DNA of 64,000 nt from Bacillota bacterium (GTDB lineage Bacteria > Bacillota > Limnochordia > Darwinibacteriales > JAAYFS01), in contig JAAYFS010000015.1 in the NCBI GenBank assembly GCA_012728115.1, positions 16,402 through 80,401 on the forward strand, written 5' to 3'. This document shows, one piece after another, positions 58,141-64,000 of the stretch. The first letter of the stretch is position 1; each line of letters opens with the position of its first letter. The notes under the pieces were generated by a model, which had not been told where the DNA came from, did not search any database, and worked only from the letters and a program-made list of their open reading frames with translations. Both the position numbers and the translations under genes were made by a program.

Positions 58141-58404
58141 GTGGCAAATATTAAATCTGCTGAGAAAAGAGTTAGAACCAGTGAACGGAATAGAAGACGT
58201 AATGTAGCGCAAAAATCAGCTTTAAAAACTGCTGTTAAGCGCTTTAAAGATGCTATCGAAACTGGAAGCGAAAACACCTCTGCTCTTTACGTAAACGCTA
58301 TTAAGAATATTGACAAAGCTGCGGCTAAAGGGCTTATTCACAAGAACGCTGCTGCTCGTTATAAGTCACGCCTCACTAAGAAACTAGCGAGCGTCAATTC
58401 TTAA
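58141..58404 (+). CDS. rpsT: 30S ribosomal protein bS20
   Basis: 87 residues, GTG start after GAGGAGGTG. Begins MANIKSAEKRVRTSERNRRR and has GLIHKNAAARYKSRLTKKL, the standard bS20 pattern. Single-gene transcript with its own promoter and the shared terminator at 58469-58494; convergent with holA as in many Bacillota. Confidence 0.97.
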   Translation: MANIKSAEKRVRTSERNRRRNVAQKSALKTAVKRFKDAIETGSENTSALYVNAIKNIDKAAAKGLIHKNAAARYKSRLTKKLASVNS

Positions 58405-58468
58405 TTAAACATACCACAATAAATAGCCTTTTCTATCAGTATTGGTAGGCAAGGCTCTTTTTGTGACA

Positions 58469-58494
58469 AAAAAGGGCCAGCATTGGCCCTTTTT
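58469..58494. terminator. Bidirectional rho-independent terminator between rpsT and holA
   Basis: Perfect stem AAAAGGGCCA / TGGCCCTTTT, 4-nt loop, A-run and T-run on either side. It overlaps the holA stop codon. Confidence 0.92.
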
Positions 58495-59488
58495 AAGATT
58501 CGCAAATTCTAACAATCAACTTCTCCAAAACAACCTCTCCATCACTTCCAAGTTTAAGCTCTCGATCTGCCTCGATCACATCATAAAAACGTTCAAACAA
58601 TTTCTCTAGATCAAAATCCTTAGCATAACGCACTATTTTCCCTAGCGAGTAATGTTTCGATTCACCCATTAATTTTGCGGTTTGTTCAACTGTCATCCCA
58701 TTCATGGTTTTCGCTGCTACAAGCAAACGCAATTCTCGATCGATCAATGGCAGTATTCGCAACGGGGATTCACCGACATCGATTAAACGTTTTAGATGCG
58801 CTAAAGCTTTTTGAGCATCTTTCACCGCCAAGGCATCAGTTAATAGGAATATCTCACCGTCTTCCACTAGACCTGGTACTGGCGATGCGATTGCTTCTAC
58901 ATCATCAACCGTGATCGTTTTGCTGTCACCGACATAATTGATAAGTTTATCTAATTCCGAGGTTATAAAACCGAGATTAGTACCTACCTTCTTGATTAGC
59001 AGTTCAACCGCTTCTCGCTTAATCTTCACATCATGATGCAAACACCAATCGGTAATCCAACGAATTAGACCTTCACCTTTAATCTCCTGACAAGGAATTT
59101 CTACCGATAATCTCAACAAAACCTTAGTACTATTCAGTCTCCGATCGATATTATCGAAAAATAGAGCTACACAAGTTGCATCCGTAACTCGATTAAGAGA
59201 ATCGGCTATCAGTTCAAGCGATGGATTAGGTAGAAGGTGAGTATTTCTCACAATAATTACCCGTTTCATCCCACCCCAAGCTACCCTTCCGAAATCACTT
59301 AACACATTGCTGATTTCAAACTGTTCATCCCCACAATCCCAAACGCTCCAATTCCAATCAGCATTCGGTTGTTGGTACACTAAATCGCGTAATTCCTGAA
59401 AAACTTGCAATTGGAGTTGCTTTTCCGAACCATGAATTAGTAGTACACGCGGTAGCTCATTCTTAACATAACGCTCTAGCAACCTCAT
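58493..59488 (-). CDS. holA: DNA polymerase III subunit delta
   Basis: Clamp-loader delta subunit (331 aa). N-terminal RecA-like part begins RVLLIHGSEKQLQLQVFQEL, then KRVIIVRNTHLL and TDATCVALFF; C-terminal collar with GESPLRILPLIDRELRLLVAAK. Start ATG 59486-59488 is preceded by GGGAGGG; the upstream 8 codons are optional. Conserved comEA-comEC-holA-rpsT neighbourhood. Confidence 0.92.
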   Translation of the reverse strand: MRLLERYVKNELPRVLLIHGSEKQLQLQVFQELRDLVYQQPNADWNWSVWDCGDEQFEISNVLSDFGRVAWGGMKRVIIVRNTHLLPNPSLELIADSLNRVTDATCVALFFDNIDRRLNSTKVLLRLSVEIPCQEIKGEGLIRWITDWCLHHDVKIKREAVELLIKKVGTNLGFITSELDKLINYVGDSKTITVDDVEAIASPVPGLVEDGEIFLLTDALAVKDAQKALAHLKRLIDVGESPLRILPLIDRELRLLVAAKTMNGMTVEQTAKLMGESKHYSLGKIVRYAKDFDLEKLFERFYDVIEADRELKLGSDGEVVLEKLIVRICES

Positions 59489-59512
59489 TCCATACCCTCC
59501 CACCTTAAGCAA

Positions 59513-61831
59513 CTATTCTTTGTTCATTGCAAAAAACCTGCCAAACAGACCGCCCCAAATCCTAAAGGTCACAGCCCCATTCAAATCTGTTCGCCATACT
59601 TTAGTTCCGAGATCATTTAAACCGTCCAAAACCAACTTACTAGGTTGACCGAAGGAATTAGTCCCAACAGGAATCACTGCGTATGTCGGTTTAATTTGCT
59701 CAAAGAAGGGCGGATACCAAGCAGATGTCGAGCCGTGATGGGGAACTTTTAACCAATCCACTCCCTCCAGGTTAGCGTTCGTTAACAGAGCCATTTGCCC
59801 AACTTTATCGAGATCCCCAGTAAATAAGAATTTCCAACCACGATATTTTAACAAAACAACTAACGAGTTATTGTTCAAATCCGAACTGGTTCCAGTTAAG
59901 AGTTCAGAAGGATGAAGTATTTCCACCACAACTCCTCCGCGTAATTCAAGCGCGTCCCCAGCTCGGACCGTTTTATACTCTATTCCTCGCTCATACATCA
60001 ACTCTAGATAACGATAATAAGAGCTTGTGGTGTGGAGTTGTCCATTATCAATAACCATACCAACTGGGACGTTTTCTAACACTGCTAGCAAACCAAATAA
60101 ATGATCTTCATGCGGATGGGAGAGTATCACTAAGTCAATTTGATCGATATCATTATATTTAAGAAACGGGAGTAAGGTTTGCTCACCGACATTTCTCCCT
60201 CGTAGTTGCCAATAAACTGAATCGCCACCACCATCGATCAAGATGTTTTGATTCCATGGAGTACTGATTAAAATCGAGTCTCCTTGACCAACGTCTATTA
60301 CTGTAACTTCAAAAGGACGCTGAAGTTCTGATGGTAGCGAAAGAAGATTTAAACAAACGAGCACCCATATTAAACCACGTTTTAATGAATTCCTTAAAGG
60401 AAAGATTCTCTTCTTTCTCAATAGCCATCCCAAATAAATGAAAGCAAAATACCAAATAAAAATAATAGCCCATCCAGGTCTTTTTAACGGTAATACGATA
60501 GTAAATGGTTCAAACCATAGTTCTATCTTATTAATTAAACGCATTAGGACCTCTAAGACTTTAACTAAGACATCACCAACATACGGAATACTCCCCAAAA
60601 AGCCGAGTAAAATACCCCCGATTAGAATAATGATAACAAGGGGAAAAAAGACCAATGTGGTTATTGGGCTAAATAAGGCGATCTCCTGAAAGTGAATAGC
60701 TAGTAAAGGGTACAAACTGAATTGAGCAATAACCGAAACTAATAGTGCCCTAAGAACTTTAAGCAATTGTCGACGAATCGCACTTTCTGAATCCGAACTT
60801 ATACCGATTCTAAATAACCAAGGAGACCAAAGTAATATCCCCCCTGAAGCAGCAAACGATAGCTGGAAACTAACTTGGTTAAGTAACGTTGGTGAAAACA
60901 GCAACATAAGCGTTCCTGCAAAGCTCCATACGTGTAAAGAATCAATTTGTCTTTCACGACTTTTCCAGATCATTGCTAGGACACACATAATATAGGCGCG
61001 CCAAGAAGACGGACTACCGCCAGTAAGTAGCACATAGGCCAATAAAACCATGCTTAAGAAAACTACTTTAAAATTATCACCAAAAGACAATCTATTAATT
61101 AGTACCCAAAGAACCCCTGATAATAGTCCAATATGCATGCCTGAGATTGCTAACAAATGCGCAGTTCCTAAGTGGCTCCATTTTTCTCGTTGGGCAGTAG
61201 AAATCGATCGTTTTTCCCCCAAGACCAATGCCTTAAGTAGGGCTGAATCATTAACCTTGTCTAGGTTTCTGGCAACGAATTCTCTCATCATTTGTAAAAC
61301 CGAAAAGCGAGCCATCCCCAAAACCGTAAAGTCATCAGGTACACTCACACCCGAAACACCCTTGCTATACAAATAGCTACGATAACAAAACTCTCCTGGA
61401 TTTCTCGCAAAGGAAGGTTGTGAGACAGATCCCGCAAAGGAGACTATCTCTCCAACCTTAACTCCTTCTTCCAATGGTAAATGTAAAGCTAACTTGGTTT
61501 TCGGTTTTTGGAGCGCAACGATCACTCTATTGTAATACGTTAACTCATTGATCTCTTCAACTCTTCCCGAAAACGAGTAATGCTCACCATCCCAATTAAA
61601 CATTGGCTGTTGCGAGTTACTTAAGATCAACCCGGTTAGAATTACTACTAAGAAAAATACCCATTTCCGTATCCCAAGCTGGTACCACTCGAAAATCAGC
61701 CAACAAAACCAACAACCCAGAAATAAAACTAAGGCCTGTATCGGATTGATACTTGGCAAAGATGAACCCAGCCAGATACCAAAAGAGAGCAAGAAGAATA
61801 CTGGCAAAAATGGTCTGGCTCTATTGTTCAC
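59513..61831 (-). CDS. comEC: DNA internalization channel protein ComEC/Rec2
   Basis: Membrane channel for transforming DNA (772 aa). N-terminal helices and OB-like DUF4131 part, central competence domain with LAISGMHIGLLSGVLW and GGSPSSWRAYIM, and C-terminal metallo-beta-lactamase-type domain with VIDVGQGDSILIS, ILSHPHEDHLFGL and VPHHGSTSAW. All three parts are intact. Its start overlaps the comEA end by 11 nt. Confidence 0.95.
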   Translation of the reverse strand: MNNRARPFLPVFFLLSFGIWLGSSLPSINPIQALVLFLGCWFCWLIFEWYQLGIRKWVFFLVVILTGLILSNSQQPMFNWDGEHYSFSGRVEEINELTYYNRVIVALQKPKTKLALHLPLEEGVKVGEIVSFAGSVSQPSFARNPGEFCYRSYLYSKGVSGVSVPDDFTVLGMARFSVLQMMREFVARNLDKVNDSALLKALVLGEKRSISTAQREKWSHLGTAHLLAISGMHIGLLSGVLWVLINRLSFGDNFKVVFLSMVLLAYVLLTGGSPSSWRAYIMCVLAMIWKSRERQIDSLHVWSFAGTLMLLFSPTLLNQVSFQLSFAASGGILLWSPWLFRIGISSDSESAIRRQLLKVLRALLVSVIAQFSLYPLLAIHFQEIALFSPITTLVFFPLVIIILIGGILLGFLGSIPYVGDVLVKVLEVLMRLINKIELWFEPFTIVLPLKRPGWAIIFIWYFAFIYLGWLLRKKRIFPLRNSLKRGLIWVLVCLNLLSLPSELQRPFEVTVIDVGQGDSILISTPWNQNILIDGGGDSVYWQLRGRNVGEQTLLPFLKYNDIDQIDLVILSHPHEDHLFGLLAVLENVPVGMVIDNGQLHTTSSYYRYLELMYERGIEYKTVRAGDALELRGGVVVEILHPSELLTGTSSDLNNNSLVVLLKYRGWKFLFTGDLDKVGQMALLTNANLEGVDWLKVPHHGSTSAWYPPFFEQIKPTYAVIPVGTNSFGQPSKLVLDGLNDLGTKVWRTDLNGAVTFRIWGGLFGRFFAMNKE

Positions 61832-62237
61832 TCTCAGTCACCGGATCCTCAGAGATGAATAGACAGATCAAAGGGCGAATGATTTCTAGTCTTTTTTCTC
61901 CGATTCCACGTACTCTCAATAGATCTTCAAAAGTCCTAAACAGGGCTTCATTTCGGGCGTTGATGATGTTTTGAGCGTACACAGGTCCAATCCCAGGTAG
62001 CTTCTGAAGTTCATCAAGGCTTGCTGTGTTGATATGAATAAGTGAACAGTCTTCTGACTGGACATGACTCTTACTCAAATCAACCGTTTCTAGCGTTTCC
62101 TCAATAGTTTGAGCGTGAACTTGACTGTGACTAATCCACTGGATAGCCTCGGTCTTTTGAATCATGTACTTACTAAACTGTCCGATAACCACTCCGACTA
62201 ACAAGAACCCCACGATCACACGTTGCCTTACTGTCAT
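61821..62237 (-). CDS. comEA: Competence DNA-binding protein ComEA
   Basis: 138 residues: N-terminal membrane anchor (VIVGFLLVGVVIGQFSKYM) and a C-terminal pair of helix-hairpin-helix motifs (INTASLDELQKLPGIGPVYA, LLRVRGIGEKRLEII) that bind DNA outside the cell. The SLBB-like domain of long ComEA forms is absent. Upstream of comEC. Confidence 0.92.
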   Translation of the reverse strand: MTVRQRVIVGFLLVGVVIGQFSKYMIQKTEAIQWISHSQVHAQTIEETLETVDLSKSHVQSEDCSLIHINTASLDELQKLPGIGPVYAQNIINARNEALFRTFEDLLRVRGIGEKRLEIIRPLICLFISEDPVTESEQ

Positions 62238-62340
62238 TTGCCATCCTTTCTATCTCCCTTGGACGAAACAGTAAGCCTAGATATATTTCGTTGTAAAACA
62301 AAAATATCCTTTTATTCTGATTTTTCTGTTAGTTGTTCTT

Positions 62341-62374
62341 AAAAAATAGGCTGCCGAAGTTTTCTTCGACAGCC
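62341..62374 (-). terminator. Rho-independent terminator after rnfA
   Basis: Stem GGCTG-x-CGAAG / CTTCG-x-CAGCC with a TTTT loop, followed on the minus strand by six Ts. It ends the Rnf-like operon directly after rnfA. Confidence 0.92.
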
Positions 62375-62383
62375 CTAATTATC

Positions 62384-62938
62384 CTAGAATCTAAAACCCA
62401 TCAAAGCCATGGCAAGTAATCCAGCAGAAATCAGGAGGATAGGAACACCTTGCAATGCCTTTGGAACTGGTGCCATTTCAAGTCGTTCCCTAATTCCCGC
62501 CAGAACTACTAAAGCCAATCCTAGACCTAAACCAGCACTAAATCCGTACGAAACTAATGCTGAACCCGCAACTCCATCATTTAGCGATAAGAGTAATGCT
62601 CCAACAATAGCTGTATTCAACAATCCTGAGGTTAGAGAATAATCAAATCCCTCTACCCATTTACTTCCTCCCAAGATCTTTTGCCAGAGGAAGGAAGAAC
62701 ATAGGGCGATCAGAAGCAACACTGGTAATTCAAGTCCAAATGAGGCAGGTATCCACTGGTTAACACCCCAGAGCACTACCGTTGCAGTCACCATTGATAG
62801 CAATATTCCCAAACCAGCCTTAACCGCAGTCAAGGAGTCCCTAGTATAGCGTGTTAGGGCGAAAAGTCCTAGGGCTTGAAACAATAATAGGTTATTACTT
62901 ACTACACCGTTAGCTAGGAAATCCAATCCATTAGCCAT
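62384..62938 (-). CDS. rnfA: RnfA-like membrane subunit lacking cluster cysteines
   Basis: 184-residue six-helix membrane protein of the RnfA/RsxA/NqrE family. The C-terminal half is unmistakable: SYGFSAGLGLGLALVVLAGIRERLEMAPVPKALQG and ISAGLLAMALMGF. In known members two cysteines (in FLGLCPF and TNCAVLG) help hold an intramembrane [2Fe-2S] cluster; here they are Phe (ALGLFAL) and Thr (LLNTAIVG). The only cysteine, C80 in LIALCSSF, is not at a ligand position. It overlaps rnfE by 8 nt and is the last gene before a terminator; no rnfB follows. Family membership is secure; the redox mechanism must differ. Confidence 0.88.
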   Translation of the reverse strand: MANGLDFLANGVVSNNLLLFQALGLFALTRYTRDSLTAVKAGLGILLSMVTATVVLWGVNQWIPASFGLELPVLLLIALCSSFLWQKILGGSKWVEGFDYSLTSGLLNTAIVGALLLSLNDGVAGSALVSYGFSAGLGLGLALVVLAGIRERLEMAPVPKALQGVPILLISAGLLAMALMGFRF

Positions 62939-63527
62939 TTATTTCGCCCCCTTTTTTTGTAATTGCATTGATTAACGCCATCAATAGACCGAGGATAACA
63001 AATCCTCCTGGAACCGTTGAAGCCAATGAAAAGATCTGCATATCTAACTCTAAAATAGTTTTTCCGAAGATCTCTCCAGCTCCAAGGAATTCTCTTATGA
63101 CCCCAACAAGGGTTAGAATTATCGTGAACCCAATGCCCGTGCCAAGCCCTTTTGCTACCGATTCGATCGGATTGTTCACTAAACTTGCCTTTAACAATCC
63201 AAATCCATAAACTACCATTAATGGGAAATACATTCCCAAACCCACAACGATTTCAGGATAAGCAACTACTAAAATCCGATGGGCTAGTGTTGTAAAGATA
63301 GCCAAGAGAGCTAGGTAGAGAAAGGATTGTGCTTCATTTGGGACTACCTTTGTGAGAATCAGGCCAACAATAAGTGCCGCTAATACAACAGCAGTTGTAG
63401 TGATTCCTACGAACAATCCGTTAACTGCGAGATGCGTAACTCCAATAGCTGGTACCAACCCAATCATCAGGAAAAGAACGGGATTTTCCGAGAAAATACC
63501 TTGCAAAAACCTTTTCACTACACCCAC
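62931..63527 (-). CDS. rnfE: RnfE-like membrane subunit lacking cluster cysteines
   Basis: 198-residue membrane protein of the RnfE/RsxE/NqrD family: KRFLQGIFSENPVLFLMIGL, AKGLGTGIGFTIILTLVGVIREFLGAGEIFG are typical. The two ligand cysteines of the family (LLGLCPLLAVT and PLIVTNCIVVG) are Val (IGLVPAIGVT) and Gly (FPLMVVYGFGL); the protein has no cysteine at all. GTG start 2 nt after the FMN-domain gene. RnfA and RnfE are inverted-topology partners, so loss in both is consistent. Confidence 0.87.
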   Translation of the reverse strand: MGVVKRFLQGIFSENPVLFLMIGLVPAIGVTHLAVNGLFVGITTTAVVLAALIVGLILTKVVPNEAQSFLYLALLAIFTTLAHRILVVAYPEIVVGLGMYFPLMVVYGFGLLKASLVNNPIESVAKGLGTGIGFTIILTLVGVIREFLGAGEIFGKTILELDMQIFSLASTVPGGFVILGLLMALINAITKKGGEING

Positions 63528-63529
63528 TA

Positions 63530-64000
63530 TTATTCAGCCTCCTTTCGGCTAAGAGCATCCTCAACTGCGTTAAATAATGCAGTTGAGGTTACAGTCGCTT
63601 GCGAAATTGCATCTACATAACCCTGTTCTTCGATCATTACTGGTACCAAGCGCTTGATGGCTGGATCAGCGACAAATGGAGTATCGGTATGGTCTACAGT
63701 GATATCTACTACCTTACCGCCTTCAACCTTTACTTTAACTGTCATTTGACCGCCAAAGCTATCAGCAACTCCTTCATACTCGCCATCGCCTACTTGAACA
63801 TCAAAGGGCTTGACGCCACTATCTTTTGCTGTTAGTGCATCTTCAACTGCTTTAAATAAAGCTGTAGAGGTTACAGTCGCTTGCGAAATTGCGTCTACAT
63901 AACCTTGTTCTTCGATTAAAGCCGGAACAAGACGTTTGATTGCTGGATCAGCGACAAATGGAGTATCGGTATGGTCTACAGTGATATCTACTACCTTACC
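63530..64000 (-). CDS. Tandem FMN-binding-domain protein in rnfG position (5' end outside window)
   Basis: Minus-strand frame open from the window edge to 63530 (157 codons visible). It shows one complete FMN-binding domain (DGEYEGVADSFGGQMTVKV ... DAISQATVTSTALF) and the end of a preceding copy, with a period of 94 residues. DAISQAT in each copy fits the ApbE flavinylation motif (D-x-x-S-x-A-T, Thr as FMN acceptor; Gln replaces the usual Gly). Being directly upstream of rnfE it occupies the place of rnfG, but normal RnfG has one such domain. It may carry more copies and a membrane anchor beyond the edge. Confidence 0.82.
   Translation of the reverse strand, partial: GKVVDITVDHTDTPFVADPAIKRLVPALIEEQGYVDAISQATVTSTALFKAVEDALTAKDSGVKPFDVQVGDGEYEGVADSFGGQMTVKVKVEGGKVVDITVDHTDTPFVADPAIKRLVPVMIEEQGYVDAISQATVTSTALFNAVEDALSRKEAE
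63660..64000. repeat. 282-bp in-frame tandem repeat encoding FMN-binding domains
   Basis: 63660-63718 and 63942-64000 are identical over 59 bases, and the neighbouring sequence (for example around the flavinylation motif) is also nearly identical, offset 282 bp = 94 codons. This is a recent domain duplication, and the array may continue beyond the window. Confidence 0.9.

Overview
The window is chromosomal DNA of an endospore-forming member of the Bacillota (clostridia-like, low to moderate GC, almost certainly an anaerobe). The evidence is spoIIP, gpr (germination protease), yqfC/yqfD, a GerMN-domain gene, sigI-rsgI, a CIRCE/hrcA heat-shock operon, pyruvate formate-lyase and Rnf-type membrane subunits, together with the classic Bacillus/Clostridium housekeeping gene orders. 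I cannot name a genus. Nearly every gene is on the minus strand; only hpt, a pirin gene, the GerMN gene and rpsT are on the plus strand.

Layout, left to right. 1-7975: a cut membrane-anchored peptidyl-prolyl isomerase gene, then recJ-apt-relA-dtd-hemZ (read right to left). 8098-10692: hpt converging on and overlapping a ubiB/aarF kinase gene with its phasin-like partner. 10824-12501: a small P-loop protein, a SpoIIE-type phosphatase and an unknown secreted protein. 12581-17782: era, sigI-rsgI, queA, tgt, yajC. 17808-27823: the conserved block rpsU, nfeD, floA, a yqfB-position gene, yqfC, yqfD, phoH, pgpH, ybeY, dgkA-PAP2, cdd and a GNAT gene. 27925-39859: an accessory stretch inserted between rpsU and the hit gene, holding a CxxC protein, a frameshifted kinase gene, pflB with a fused pflA-Crp gene, a pirin gene, an ABC exporter pair and an orphan solute-binding protein. 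39966-54631: hit, mtaB, rsmE, prmA, dnaJ, dnaK, grpE, hrcA, hemW, lepA, murJ, spoIIP and the GerMN gene. 54707-57492: gpr followed by a decayed patch with repeats, a DUF1877 remnant and an immunity-like membrane protein. 58141-62237: rpsT, holA, comEC, comEA. 62384-64000: Rnf-like rnfA, rnfE and a tandem FMN-domain protein, cut by the window edge.

Two loci stand out. First, the PFL-activating enzyme is fused in one 500-residue frame to a Crp/Fnr-family transcription factor. Its recognition helix is of the Crp type (R-E-T-x-x-R), and a TGTGA-N6-TCACT palindrome is centred at -41.5 of a predicted pflB promoter. This suggests one protein that both activates PFL and controls pfl transcription. 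Second, the RnfA and RnfE homologues at the right edge lack all four cysteines that hold the intramembrane [2Fe-2S] cluster of known Rnf/Nqr complexes. They sit beside a protein with at least two nearly identical FMN-attachment domains, and no rnfB follows rnfA. This points to a divergent, possibly flavin-only, Rnf-like electron-transfer system.

Smaller points include a SigI-type autoregulatory promoter, an hpt gene that runs on 115 codons antisense to ubiB, a homopolymer frameshift in a kinase gene, and a diverged direct repeat beside gpr.
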